From Aspergillus flavus (lineage: Eukaryota > Ascomycota > Eurotiomycetes > Eurotiales > Aspergillaceae), in contig NC_092404.1 in NCBI RefSeq assembly GCF_009017415.1, positions 1,488,001 to 1,552,000 on the forward strand: 64,000 nt of DNA, in the 5' to 3' direction. Both the position numbers and the translations under genes were made by a program. Under the pieces are notes generated by a model. That model did not search any database and had not been told where the DNA came from. It saw nothing but the letters and a program-made list of their open reading frames with translations. Below are positions 1-14,802 of the stretch, piece by piece (the first letter of the stretch is position 1; every line of letters begins with the position of its first letter).

Positions 1-597
1 GTCAAGCCAGTCGATGCCCATGACGTGCCTCCATCTACTGGCCTTGAAGACGATAACGAGACCAGTTATCGTATCCCAAGCTGGTCATGGGCCTCTGTGG
101 GGAAACCAATTACCTACTCTTTTACTGACGCTTTTCGAATCTGGAAATATGAGCCCGAAGTCATCGATAGATGTCAGATAAAGGTGATTGATTGCAAAAG
201 AGAGGTGCCAGAAGATCCGACCAGTGCTGTTATCGGGGGTTCCCTTGTTCTACAGGGTGCTTTTGCCCCCGTAAAGCTTGTGAATGAGAACGAGAGAAAA
301 GTTGCATATGTACAGTCTCCAGGCGCGCAGACCTTACCGATCTCTCTAGACTCGCCGGCCCTGGTCGCCAATGGAGACGATCAATATTACTGCTTCAAAT
401 TGTTCACACTTGTGGGTTATAATTACGATCAATTTGCGATGGGCCCAGAGACAAGATTTCTTGTTCTGAAGAGATCCACATATAAGGAGGGTGCTTTTGA
501 AAGGATCGGCACTGGTGTTTGGGATGATAACTTTGGGGGGAAGAGGCCGTGTCCTTTGTTTGTAGATGTCGAACCTGTTGCAGTTGAGATGGTATAG
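1..597 (+). CDS. HET-type (heterokaryon incompatibility) protein, 3' part
   Basis: The frame is already open at base 1 and closes with TAG at 597, so the 5' end lies outside the window. About 198 residues are visible. Near the start is RIPSWSWASV, which matches the 'PSWSWAS' segment found downstream of the HET domain in many fungal HET proteins. The rest is the variable C-terminal region, with no recognisable catalytic motif. HET-family proteins act in allorecognition and cell death when incompatible strains fuse. The HET domain itself is not visible here, so the call rests on the tail signature. No intron is needed in the visible part. Confidence 0.6.
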   Translation, partial: VKPVDAHDVPPSTGLEDDNETSYRIPSWSWASVGKPITYSFTDAFRIWKYEPEVIDRCQIKVIDCKREVPEDPTSAVIGGSLVLQGAFAPVKLVNENERKVAYVQSPGAQTLPISLDSPALVANGDDQYYCFKLFTLVGYNYDQFAMGPETRFLVLKRSTYKEGAFERIGTGVWDDNFGGKRPCPLFVDVEPVAVEMV

Positions 598-963
598 TTG
601 TATCATGAAACAGATAGTCTTCTTGAAATTTGGTGATTTGAGGCAGATCAGAATATAAAAGAGCGTATAGGATCAGACATATCTACATCAATCAATACTG
701 TTATAGTGTAGTCCCTGAGCTCGCGGAGGTAAAGCAGATGGAACTAACCACTAACGGTAATGGAAAAACCACTTAACGGCGATTGGGCGGTGAGCGCGTA
801 CATCTCGCGTTCCGCTCACGCGTTGTCTCCGCGACGCCCGCCTTTGAACCACTAGACCCTTTCTCTAATTCACACCGCGGTATCCTCTGCGGAAATCAAT
901 TGAATCCACGAGAAAAAGGTGTTTAATGGACGCCAATTCTTAGGGATCTTCTATTGTGGCGCC
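598..963. other. Intergenic, POL1 promoter region
   Basis: Contains the 3' flank of the HET-type gene and the promoter and leader of POL1. A GC-rich stretch (about 780-850) precedes the start codon. I see no clear TATA box and no other gene. Confidence 0.4.
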
Positions 964-3900
964 ATGGCATCTGCCCGAGCAAAGTTGGCGGAGTTGCGTG
1001 CTCTGCGCGCTTCAGGAAAGAAACGTATATCGACGTATGAAGTTGAAGAACAGGACGATATCTACGAGGAGGTCGACGACGAAGGCTACAAGAAGATTAT
1101 CCGCAACCGGCTTGACGAGGACGATTTCGTTGTGGACGATAATGGCGAAGGATATGCCGACGACGGTCGAGAGGACTGGACGGTAGACTACCATGACAGC
1201 GAGAGCGACGACGGCGATTTACCTGCCAATGGCAAGGCTGCTAAAAGGAAACGTGAGGAAGATAAGCAGAGAAAGGAGAAAATCAATAATGGCATATCCA
1301 AGTATTTCAACAAGGGGAGCGGCGCATCTGCCCCGAAGCCGAAAGTGAGTGCGACACCGCAATATTCTGAAGTTTATATCATGTCTAATATGTTCGCTTA
1401 GCCGGTCGCTACTGCCGAAGATGAAGCATTCATGGCTGATCTCCTTGGTGAAGTTGATACCAACGTTGTCTCGAATCATGTCCCAACACAAAATGTGATC
1501 AAGTCTGAAACTCGACGCAAAGTTCGGGTCCTTTCCCCTCCTTTGTCCCATAGACCACGTCCGCAGAAGAAACAGACGAAAGATGAGAACAGCGACCCGA
1601 TGTCGCCGATTGGCCAGAAGCCGGACCTGGACCTTGATAACGATGACGGGCCTCTCCCGGTGGCAGACGATGACGACGTTCCCATGAGCGACCCCATGCC
1701 GTCATCTCCCGTCAGCAAGGCCGTTGAAAGGAAAACGGCTATTACTGTAAAAACGGAGGACCCCGACGAAGAAGACAATGATTTGATGGAAATCGCAGAG
1801 GTCACCGGGCAACACGAGGCTAAGACGACAAGCGTCAACATGGCCGGAAGTCGGCCACCACCCAAGATCAAAAAAGAGGCCTATACCACCCCTGCGAACT
1901 CTTCTCCAGTGAAAGCGATGCCAGATGTTGCAAATGCTTCGTGGAATGATGTGAGGAACAAGCTGAATGTCCTCAGTAGCCCAGCATCGGAAACGCGGAC
2001 GTTCGGAAAACTACGTGCGCAAGATGTTGTGGAGGATGATGGAAGCCTGCGTATGTTTTGGATAGACTTTACCGAAGTCAATGGCAGCCTCTGCTTATTC
2101 GGAAAGGTTAGAAATAAGCAGACTGGAAACTACGCGAGCGCATTCGTCAAGGTCGACAATATCCTACGAAAACTCTATTTCCTTCCACGAGAGTATAGAC
2201 ATAAGCATGGCCGGGACACGGACGAAGAAGTGGATATGGAAGACGTCTATAACGAAGTTGATGGTATGATGTCGAGACTCAAGGTTGGGATGCACAAGAT
2301 CAAGCCATGCACAAGAAAGTATGCTTTTGAGATGCCCGGCGTTCCCAAGGAGACCGAATACTTGAAGTTGCTATACCCGTATGATAAGCCCGCTCTGCCC
2401 ATGGAGACCAAGGGAGAGACCTTCTCTCATGTCTTCGGTACCAACACCTCCTTGTTCGAGCAGTTCGTTCTTTGGAAGAACATCATGGGACCCTGTTGGC
2501 TCAGGTTTGAAGGAGCAGACTTTTCTGCTGTTAACAACGCCTCATGGTGCAAGTTCGAATGCCAAGTCTCGAAACCAGCGCTTATTTCTCCAGTTCCAGA
2601 CTCTGAGAACTTAGAGGCACCTCCTCTCACTTTGATGAGTCTTGCCTTCAGGACGCAATTGAACGTGAAAGAAAATAAACAAGAGATATTAATCGCAAGC
2701 GCCCGAGTGTACGAAAATGTTTCTCTTACGGACACAACACCCCCAGAGAAGCTTCCTTGCAAGACTTTCACGGTGATGCGACCTGTGGGTTCATCATACC
2801 CCATGCATTTCGAAGCTGAAACCAAGAGGCAACGAGGCACGTATATCTTGGAGAGGAGCGAGCAATTCTTACTCAGTAAATTCTTGGCATTGTTTGAGAA
2901 AATGGATCCTGATGTTCTGATGGGACATCAGCTTCAAGAGGTTGACCTTAGCATCCTGCTCAACCGATTGAAGGAAAAAAAGACTCCTGGGTGGCATCGA
3001 TTGGGCCGGCTGAAGCGTGGAGATTGGCCCAAAAATTTTAACAGGGGCGGAGGTTTCTTCGCCGAGAGACATCTCATTGCGGGAAGATTGATGTGTGATG
3101 TGGCCAACGACATGGGCAAGGTGAGTTCCTCAACATTTGGGTAGTATTGTGCTTGTACTGACAAGAAACAGTCCCTCATGATGAAATGCCAATCGTGGAG
3201 TCTGACAGAGATGTGCAATCTTTATCTTGGACCAGGTAATGTACGGCAGGAACTGGATGGCGAAGCAGCATTGAAAACTTGGGCTACCACCAAAGATGGC
3301 CTAATGAACTTCGTGAACCATTGCGACACTGATACCTATTTTGTTGCCGCATTGGTGCTGCGACTTCAAATGCTGCCTCTGACTAAAGTGCTTACCAATA
3401 TTGCTGGTAATTCTTGGGCACGTACCCTTAGTGGTACACGAGCCGAGCGTAACGAGTACATTCTACTCCATGAGTTCCACCGGAATAAGTATATCTGTCC
3501 TGATAAGTACTCTGCCAAGCTACAGAAAGCAGAAGTAAAACTACAGGATGGCGATGACGATGACGCCACGGACAAGAAAAAGAAAGACAAGTACAAAGGT
3601 GGTCTCGTTTTCGAACCTGAGAAAGGCCTCTACGATCGGTTCGTTCTTGTGATGGACTTTAACAGTTTGTACCCGAGTATCATCCAAGAATACAACATCT
3701 GCTTCACAACAGTGGAGCGGACTGCAACCGTAAGGGTCTTTGCTGAAAAGTCTTGTGGTAGTATATGCTGACATGATCTATAGGCTGAAAACGAGAATGA
3801 AGAGAAAGTACCAGAAGTTCCTACCTCGGATCAAGAACAGGGAATCCTCCCACGGCTTATTGCTACACTTGTCGGCCGTCGACGAGAGGTGAAAAAGTTA

Positions 3901-5565
3901 ATGAAAGACAAACGCGCAACACCTGAACAGCTTGCACTGTGGGATACGAAACAATTGGCCTTCAAGCTGACTGCTAACTCTATGTATGGATGTTTGGGTT
4001 ACACTCAGAGTCGCTTCTATGCTCGTCCCCTGGCCATGCTTACCACGTTCAAAGGTCGTGAGATTTTAAGAAGCACAAAGGAACTGGCAGAATCGAAGCA
4101 GTTGAGGGTCATTTACGGTGATACCGACTCCGTCATGATCAACACCAATATGGATACGCTAAGCGACGCGCTGAAGGTCGGAGAGGAATTCAAGAAATCT
4201 GTGAATGAAAGATACCGGCTTTTAGAAATCGATATTGACAATATCTTCCGTCGGCTGCTATTGCATGCCAAAAAGAAATACGCCGCTATAAACATGACGG
4301 AGATGGATGGCAAATATGTGGACAAGTTGGAAGTCAAGGGTTTGGACATGAAGAGGCGTGAATACTGCGCCCTGTCAAAGGAGGTGTCTCAGAGGCTCTT
4401 GAATGAGGTTCTCTCCGGCGAAGACCAAGAGATCGTCCTCAATCGGGTCCATGACTATCTACGTGACTTGGCCGGGAAGATGCGAGAATTCGCCGTTCCC
4501 GTCCAGAAATATGTCATTTACACTGTACGTCATGTCCCTGTATGTTGAAGTGAATGAATGAGGCGCTAATACTCCCTGCAGAAACTCTCTAAACGACCGG
4601 AAGAATATCCTAACAAGGAGACGATGCCGCCTGTTCAGGTTGCCCTCCGGGAGCTTGCCCGCGGCAAGTCAGTCCGGCCAAACGATGTTATCTCGTACAT
4701 TGTGACAAGTGGTGATTCTGAAACATCCTCCCTTGCGCCAGCAAAGCGCTCGTACACACTTCAGGATGTGATGAAACCCGATTCAGGGCTCAACCCTGAT
4801 ATTGAATTCTACCTCTTGAAGCAGATTTTCCCTCCTATTGAGCGTCTGTGTGCTCCAATTCCCGGAACTGATGCGGTTCGACTGGCCGAGTGCCTGGGTC
4901 TGGACGTCCGCAAGTATCAAATCAATACTTCTAGCGGTGGAAACCAGCAGAACACGGACATCTTCCCGCTGGAGTCACAAATTCCGGATTCTGTTCGCTT
5001 TGAAACTGCCGCAAGACTAACGCTGACATGTCGGTCCTGTAAAGAGAAATCAGTTTTCGAAGGGCTTGCAGCATCATCCCACATGTGCAACGCCAATGGC
5101 CTTTTCTGTCCGAATACTGCTTGCCAAAAACAGTTTACTGTTTTGACAATCATCGCACAGCTGGAAAGCCAAATCCGGGCCCAAACTTCCAAGTACTACG
5201 AGGGCTGGCTTGTCTGTGATGACTCCGCGTGCGGTAACCGAACGCGGCAGATGAGTGTTTACGGGCATAGATGCCTGGGTCCCCGGGGCCACGCTGAAGG
5301 CTGTCTTGGTCGGATGTCCTACGAATACTCAGAGAAGCAACTTTACAACCAGTTGCTGTACTTTGCTGGACTCTGGGATGTGGACAAGGCGCGGGTCGCC
5401 GCAGAGAAGGAAGCCAGTGGGGAGAAGAAAGACAGTGTCGTTGCTCTTGCTTCGTTTAACCGCGCACGGTTTGAGACGGTTAAAGGCGTGGTGGACGCGT
5501 ATCTAAAGAAGTGCGGGCGGCAATGGGTTGAAATGGACAGTCTGTTCCGGTTCATGCTACCGTAG
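964..5565 (+). CDS. POL1: DNA polymerase alpha catalytic subunit
   Basis: Family B polymerase that extends primers made by primase at replication origins and on the lagging strand. Exons: 964-1344, 1402-3120, 3172-3729, 3784-4524, 4582-5565; all four introns (51-57 nt) are phase 0. The product is 1460 aa, the usual Pol alpha size. The acidic N-terminus carries the Pol alpha N-terminal domain ([18 protein letters not shown]). Polymerase motif [15 protein letters not shown], begins near residue 862; motif B is [13 protein letters not shown]; motif C, YGDTDSV, has its aspartates near 999 and 1001. Two C-terminal zinc modules are visible, CRSC...CPNTAC and CDDSACGN...C...C. No intact 3'-5' exonuclease signature was noted, as expected for Pol alpha. 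ATG 964 gives the conserved [11 protein letters not shown] start. Confidence 0.97.
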
Positions 5566-5971
5566 ACTTCACGCAAGGGATATTAATCGACTGGCATCTG
5601 TATATAGTCTGCATGTTTTGGATGGTTCGGGTCTGTTGTTTCTATCACTGCGGATAGCGCAATTGGTTTTATGTTTGGGATGATGGGATGAGGGTTATAA
5701 ACATCAATGATAAGTTCTGAAATGTCTGCCATTTTCACATGAATGTATAGGCACATAGTTTAATTCCAATATGAAAAGTACGTATCTTGAAGTCTCGCTC
5801 TATCTTATCGTAATTTGGGATAAATGATATCAAATGCCCCACACCCCGCCAAATAACTTCTTTGCCGCACTTCCGCCGGCTGTTGAACCAATTACTAAGA
5901 CATATCACCTCTGTCCATCTCCATCGGTGGATGTTTTGTGATCTCACTGGGTAATCTTCGAATCCGCCGTC
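5566..5971. other. Intergenic between POL1 and THI20
   Basis: Holds the POL1 3' flank and the THI20 promoter. I looked for a TPP riboswitch core (CTGAGA with CCTGATC-type elements) here and in the first THI20 intron and did not see one. Confidence 0.4.
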
Positions 5972-8023
5972 ATGTCGGTGAAACGAGTTCTGGTTATCGC
6001 AGGTTCTGACAGCTCAGGTGGCGCGTATGTTTAACTCATTCCCGTCTCATGCACTGGAGCGATTGATTTTCACTCCGTGAGGCGCAGCCAGACTAATGCA
6101 TACTCAGTGGCCTGGAGGCGGACCAGCGCGTTTTAGCTGCGCATGGATGTTATGCTCTAACTGCGACCACTGGACTGACAGCCCAGAACACTCTGGGTGT
6201 ACAGGATATCTTCGTTGTCCCGGCTGAGTTTGTTAAGAAACAAATCAATGCCGGTCTTGAAGATATCGGAGCGGATGCCGTGAAGCTTGGTAAACACTGT
6301 CTTATTCTTTTCTCTCGTTGTAGGTTCTAGCCTGACAAATTTAAGGGATGCTTTCGTCCGCAGAGACAATTGATATTATCGCCGAAACGCTGGTGACCCA
6401 CCAAGTTCCGTCGGTGGTGTTGGATCCGGTAGCCCTTACTCAACTTGCCTGAAATACACTTAGCATCTAACATTACCGCAGGTGATGGTCTCGACTAGTG
6501 GCTCTAAACTACTACCTGAAGCGGCTGTAGAAAAATTGCGGACGAAGCTTCTGCCATTGACAACCGTTCTCACCCCCAATATCCCCGAAGCGAAGCTGCT
6601 ACTGAAAGACGCCGGTCTAGATGTACCGGAGCCAGAGGGTCTCCCGGACGTTCTTCAGTTAGTCAAGCAAGTCAAAGCCCTAGGCCCCAAAGCTGTTCTT
6701 CTTAAAGGCGGGCATTTACCTCTCACCAAGGATCACAAAACGGCGCGGAACCAGGACGAGGCTACCACAGTTATAGACGTGCTTTACGATGGACAAGATA
6801 TCACACTTTTCGAGACAGACTTCTTATTATCTAGGAACACCCACGGCACCGGATGTTCTCTTGCGTCTTCGATCGCAGCCAATATTGCCTTAGGCAAAGA
6901 TTTGAAGCGAGCAGTGCATAGTGCTGTTCGGTTCGTCGAGGCGGGAATTAAGACCAGCTTTGATATTGGAAAGGGAAGTGGTCCAATCAACCATTTCCAC
7001 TCGGTGTATACACTACCTTTTGCGCCGTACGTTGCTATCTTATTTCCGGGAGCATGAGAAGTGAGGGTGCTAATGGACACACAAAGTGGTCGTTTCTTAG
7101 AATATGCCCTGGACCGCCCTGATATTCGCCCGGTATGGCAGAAGTTTACCGAACATGAATTTGTTTTGGGCATGGGCAGTGGCACACTTCCCGTGGAGAA
7201 ATTCAAGGAGTACCTAGTGCAGGATTACCTCTACCTGGTGGACCAATGCACCCTTCATTTGTCCAATGGACTTTGTCTAACAATGTGATATTCAGGTCCA
7301 ATTCGCTCGAAGCAATGCGCTCGCAGCCTACAAGGCTAAGAATATGGAATCCATTGCTGCAGTAAGTGAACCGATTACTGTGACTTCTCCTGTACAAGGC
7401 ATTCAGCCGTTCGTAAGGGTTGACTTGGCTTGAACCACCATAGTCGGCGCAGATCGTCCTACACATCCAGCGCGAAACAGCGTTGCACTTAGATTATTGT
7501 ACCTCCTTCGGACTATCAAAAGAAGAGATGGAAATGACTCCCGAAACTATCGGTACGTTCACAAATTCATGCCATTACCTGTGTGAGGTTGCTAACAAGT
7601 TGCCGTTGGGATGACAGCTTGTACTGCATACAGTAGATACATCCTCGATGTTGGTCAATCTGAGGATTGGCTCGCATTGCAAATGGCTCTTGCGCCTTGT
7701 TTAATTGGTTACGGAGCCATTGCCCAGAGACTGTACACGGACAAGGACACTCTTCGGCAGGGCAACCGTTACTGGAAGTGGATAGAAAACTACGTTGCGG
7801 AAGACTACTCGGAGGCAGTTCGACTGGGATCTGGTAAGTGGCCCTCATAGCACTGAAAGCACCATTCTCATCGTGACCATGAATTGCTGACTTTGCCGTA
7901 GAACTTCTTGAGAGACACATGCGCGAGATTTCTCCGAGCCGAATGGAAGAGCTGATTCAGATCTTTATTCGGGCAACGGAGTTAGAGATCAGATTCTGGG
8001 ACATGGGGTTGGGAGCTCGATAG
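5972..8023 (+). CDS. THI20: Fused hydroxymethylpyrimidine(-phosphate) kinase / TenA-type thiaminase II
   Basis: Thiamine biosynthesis and salvage: the N-terminal kinase makes HMP-PP from HMP, and the C-terminal TenA domain hydrolyses thiamine-breakdown pyrimidines. Nine exons: 5972-6024, 6108-6289, 6346-6428, 6482-7026, 7087-7237, 7296-7361, 7444-7552, 7618-7833, 7902-8023, giving 508 aa. The kinase starts MSVKRVLVIAGSDSSGGAGL and carries the HGTGCSLASSIAANIALG anion-hole segment. The TenA half (from about residue 290) shows FTEHEFVLGMGSGTLP, YLVQDYLYL, the catalytic-cysteine region IACTAYSRYIL, and the C-terminal glutamate segment RATELEIRFWDMG. Domain order matches yeast Thi20/21/22. All intron phases were checked for continuity. 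Confidence 0.93.
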
Positions 8024-8326
8024 AAGAAGAAAAAGGTAGAAGAATCCATGATGTATAGTTAACGGAGCAGGGTAGACCGATAATACCCATTCAACACAAA
8101 GAGTTTGACCTTTCAATGGAGCCTAAATTAGGTTTAGTTCTGGATGGCGAAAATGATTACTAGTAAGTCCAAACAGTGCAAACAGGGTATACCCACCAGT
8201 CACGGGAGGCGGTGAAGGCAGCGACAAGCGGTGAATGGACGGTGTAGCCATAACTCTACCATTTTGCCCATCTTTTGCCATTGTCATTCCTTGGGTCCAG
8301 TCCCCTGCACTAATCCAATCGGGAAA
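8024..8326. other. Intergenic between THI20 and the DBP2 leader
   Basis: THI20 3' flank and distal DBP2 promoter. No gene seen. Confidence 0.4.
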
Positions 8327-8596
8327 GCGTCGCCTTCGCCTCTTTTTCGCCTTCGACTTTTTCTTCTCCTTCCCGCCCCATCGCGACTATTTTTTTTTCT
8401 CCTCCTCCATCTCCCTTATCTCTCCCCCTTCCTCCTCATCCTTGTTTTCTTTCTCTTGGACATTCTTTCGTCCTTTACCCTCGGTCTTTATTGTGGAAGA
8501 GGCTGTCTAACATCCCCTTCCTTCATTCAAACCCATTCTTTTAAGTCTTTTGTTTTCTGTTTTTCATCTCATACCCGCCAAAAAAAGGACCGCATA
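8327..8596 (+). promoter_or_regulatory. CT-rich promoter/leader of DBP2
   Basis: A roughly 250-nt, strongly pyrimidine-rich stretch on the coding strand lies directly before the DBP2 start. CT-rich tracts next to the transcription start are typical of highly expressed Aspergillus genes. The stretch is open in frame with exon 1, but an extension would encode low-complexity Ser/Phe/Leu sequence unlike DBP2, so ATG 8597 is preferred. Confidence 0.6.
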
Positions 8597-11145
<2,549 letters not shown>

Positions 11146-12252
11146 AACTGCTCGTAATGCCCAGTTCAGTCATTGAGCTTGTATTCCCATTGTCGCATCG
11201 GTAGATCTTGCTTTCCTTCGCATTCGGTATCCATTGTAACTCTTTACGGGCGGCGTTCGTTGAAGTCACGATAGACTATTATGCGGTTTTTATTTTTCTT
11301 TCGCTTTTCCGTTTACAGGTTCCTCTGAACTCATACGGATACGGGTTAATTCTGGTTTCTTTGCCCTTACGTATCTTAAAAAAAAGTTGTGTATCTCCTA
11401 GCGCATTTTGAGAAGAGCTGAGGTTAGATAGTCTAGTCTCATGCAATGTATTTATCTGCTTATGACTTGTCAAATACACGCTTGACCTGCGTTGTCATTC
11501 TTTCCTTGTAGTAAAGGCATCTATTGCTTGTTGAGTACTTGTGGTGTTATCCCATCATGGTCGTATATCGTAGTCAAGTCATCTAGATTCAAGTACTAAG
11601 TCTTTGAGTCAAGGAACCCTATAATATTCACCATACCTTTTGTTCAAGTTCCAATCCATTCCACTCAATTCATAGCCCCATTTCAAGGTCCCAGATCAGC
11701 GGGATTGTTCTAAAATGGAGGAAATGTTGACATGGTTGAGCTCCCCTGATATCAGGGAAGAGGAAATGTATAAACCCTCCACTCTGCAACCCTATGTATG
11801 AGCTACAAGTCTTTACGGAAACCAAGGGTCGTTATACTGTCAGAGTACTCTACTGTATACTGAAATAATAAGATACTTGCGTTTTCGATGGGACATGGTA
11901 GTTGGAAAGATTCCATGAGCCCACCACGCATGTTGCTCTCTTACTGCTGATATCCCCCCCTAATTGCCTCGATTCACTTTCTTAGTCATTATGGAGAATC
12001 ATTATGGTTTCATGATAGTTACGATATCAAAAGAATGCAACAAGAGAGAGACTTCAATGTCTGCCCGATTAACCCCACATCCTCGGTCCTACTCTCAATT
12101 CAAAGCGATAGTTGCAACCTCGGCTATCTTGGACTACGATATGTCTCCTCTTTCTCGAAACCACCACTATGTAAAGAAATTGAGCTGCCCCATATATTCA
12201 AGCTTCGATCTAAATACCTAGCTAGTAGTTTGCTGACAGTGCCCAGGAAAAA
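11146..12252. other. Intergenic between DBP2 and the beta-lactamase-like gene
   Basis: About 1.1 kb, AT-rich. It contains the 14-nt perfect palindrome CCCTGATATCAGGG at 11744-11757. Short ORFs near 11964-12256 resemble no known protein. No RNA gene recognised. Confidence 0.4.
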
Positions 12253-13965
12253 ATGAACAAAGTGGACAAGATTCTGGACCAGTTCACAGACCCCTTGACT
12301 GGGTCAGTGCATGGCGCTGTTTTCATCGCCATTGACAGTTCAGGTAATGCCTTTTTTGGGATTTATGTACTGTGTCTTGTCAGAGCTACCCTTCGTCTTT
12401 CATACCTAATCTGACGGCTATCAACAGGGAAGATTATCTATCATCGTGCTGCCGGCAAAGCAAGCCTTGATGATGAAAATGCACCTGCTTTGCAAACCGA
12501 TTCTCTGTACTGGATTGCTTCCATGACAAAACTTGTGACTGCAATAGCTGTAATGCAGCTTGTGGAGCGAGGCATCGTATCACTTGACGAAGATGTTCGG
12601 ACAATAGTCCCCGAGGTCCGAGATATACAAATTTTAGAAGATATAAGGAACGGTGTGTGTATACTCAGCATAGATCTATTATATTCACCCAATCGCTGAT
12701 CTTATAATCTCAATTGTAGATAAGGACTCATCATCAGAGTCGAACCAACTACATCTGAAGCCCGTTCAAGGAAAGATAACTCTCCGGTGAGCATTACCCA
12801 CTGTAACAGATAACAAATGACTATTGCAGGGTTTTATGGGGGACTCTTAGTTTAACATATTGCATGTAGGAATCTCATGTGTCATACAGCTGGCTTTGTG
12901 TACGACAGCTCGTCGCCGCTTTTGCAAAAGTGGTCCAAATCCCACGGTCGAACAGCATACACCTTTTGTGGCAGCATGGTGAGTCCATCTTACCTTTGTG
13001 ACCCGGAGTGGTATAGACGTCTCTAGCTGATATACCTGCAATCCATCCCAACAGGCTGGCTACCACCACCCGCTACTTTTCGAGCCCGACACCTCTTGGG
13101 GATATGGGGCTGGTTTAGATTGGGCTGGCCGAGTGGTAAAGCCTCCCAATCTCGCCGCATTCGCACCCACTCAGAAACTAACCATACATAGATTGAATGC
13201 GTAACAAACTCCACGCTCGAGGATTACATGCAGACACACATATGGTCCAAGCTCGGCGCCGTATCAACAACATTCCACCCAGAATTACACCGCGACACAC
13301 TCCCTCCACAAATGGGCATGGGATATCGCGTCAGCGTCGGCCAGGGCACCAAGTCTCTGAAGTCAGGGCCTATTATCCTCAAACAGCCCGCGCAAGATGA
13401 TCTGGGGGGTATTGGGCTCTTCAGCACGCCGATGGATTTCGTCAAGTTACTATCTGCGCTTTTGGATGGTGGATATCCACTGCTCACCAGGGAAAGTGTC
13501 GATGTTTTACTGCAGCCGCAGCTTAGTGAGGCATCCCGTGAAGCAATGCCGAGGGCACTCGGGGCTCAGATGAGACGGGTGTTGGGGATTAAGGACGCCG
13601 GTGATACACAGCAGGCGGATCATTCTCTTGCTGGGACTGTTACGTTGAGGGATATTGCTGGTCGGAGGAGAGCTGGTACGGTTAATTGGAGTGGATTGCC
13701 GAATTTGCATTGGGTAAGTTTGAGTCAAGAATGAATTGTTAAGACTTTGTGATCAACCTTCATGTTGAGTATGGGAATGATTTGCTAATCTTATTATTGA
13801 CTATAGTGGATCGATCGGCAAACGGGCATCGCAGCGACGTTGTTTACGCAAGTTATGCCGCTGAGAGATGCTGCTGTCACTAGCCTCCTTATCGATTTAG
13901 AAGAGAGTCTTTATGCAGCGTTGGAGGAGAGCGGTGGCCATATGAAGACTCATGTGAAGCTATAG
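12253..13965 (+). CDS. Beta-lactamase/transpeptidase-fold serine hydrolase (EstB/LovD-like)
   Basis: Exons: 12253-12343, 12428-12652, 12720-12786, 12870-12978, 13055-13135, 13192-13713, 13807-13965; product 417 aa. The catalytic SxxK tetrad is SMTK in YWIASMTKLVTAIAVMQLVE. A Tyr motif sits in WGYGAGLDWAG, and LMCHTAGF matches the usual HT(S/A)G segment. This fold includes class C beta-lactamases, carboxylesterases and the acyltransferase LovD; the motifs do not tell which reaction it performs. No polyketide synthase or other pathway gene is adjacent, so a cluster-tailoring role is not supported. No signal peptide is apparent, suggesting a cytosolic enzyme. Confidence 0.85.
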
Positions 13966-14379
13966 AACATCTCTTGGATAACAGTTTGCTTGATGGGGTA
14001 CACCCATTTTTTTTTCTACATTCTGTAAACATAGGATACTGTGCAAAACATGAAGAGATTTGCATAGCTCCAAAATTCTGACTAGGGTTAAATTCATTTT
14101 GAGTCCGCCATACGGCAGACTAAATCGACCATCCGGTCAAAATGAGTCCCTATAGATAACTCATACTATAACCACAAGAGTTAAAGACAAACGAACCAAA
14201 ATCATAATCGTAATCATAATTATATATTATAGACTATAGACTATACATCGCTGTACATAAGATCATATCCAATAAATCATAACCACTCTCCAGACTCAGC
14301 CCTCAGCAAATCATCGTCAAGTTCATAACGTTCACACAACGCGACAAGAAAGAAGCACACGCAAGCCCAGACCCCTTAG
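13966..14379. other. Convergent intergenic region
   Basis: 3' flanks of the hydrolase (+) and the small secreted protein (-). AT-rich with simple TCATAATCGTAATCA-like sequence near 14200. No gene seen. Confidence 0.4.
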
Positions 14380-14802
14380 TTAGACAGGAACACCGGGACA
14401 CTGGACCAGATAGCTGCGATACTGCGCATCACTGGAGAGACAAGTCTCAAGCTGGATTTCGTGGGGACTGGAGCTGCAGGTGACGTCATCGTAAAGAGCC
14501 ACTGGGTTCTGTTAGGAACGAAAAGAAAAAGAGCAACTCTGGGATAACTTACCGGTACAGGTGTCAAAATACTTGGCTTCGAAGCGCACGGACTTGACGA
14601 TGGTGTTGTTGTTGAAGGTCTGGCACTGGTTGAGGGCGCCGCCGTAGACTCCCAGCTCGCCCTGGTTGAGAGCCGAGCAGCCGGGTTCGCCCCAGAGGCG
14701 GAGCTGCACGTACCGCGTGTCGGCAGGGGGAGCCGGTCTGGGTGCTGCGGAGACGCCCATGCTGAGGGCAAGAGTAGAGGCGAGGATGGTGGTGAAGAGC
14801 AT
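14380..14802 (-). CDS. Small secreted cysteine-containing protein
   Basis: Two exons on the minus strand: 14802-14553 and 14501-14380, giving 123 aa. The intron acceptor is the CCCAG at 14506-14502; the nearer AACAG would hit a stop in frame. The first ~20 residues, MLFTTILASTLALSMGVSAA, form a clear signal peptide with an Ala-X-Ala type cleavage region. The mature part has six cysteines (PGC, QCQ, DTC, VTC, ETC, VQC), consistent with three disulfides. I recognise no named family. It could be a secreted effector-like, antifungal-like or cell-surface protein; the sequence does not decide. Confidence 0.75.

Noticed and set aside
5700..6107. TPP riboswitch before or in THI20
   Set aside because: Core riboswitch elements were not found in the leader or first intron.
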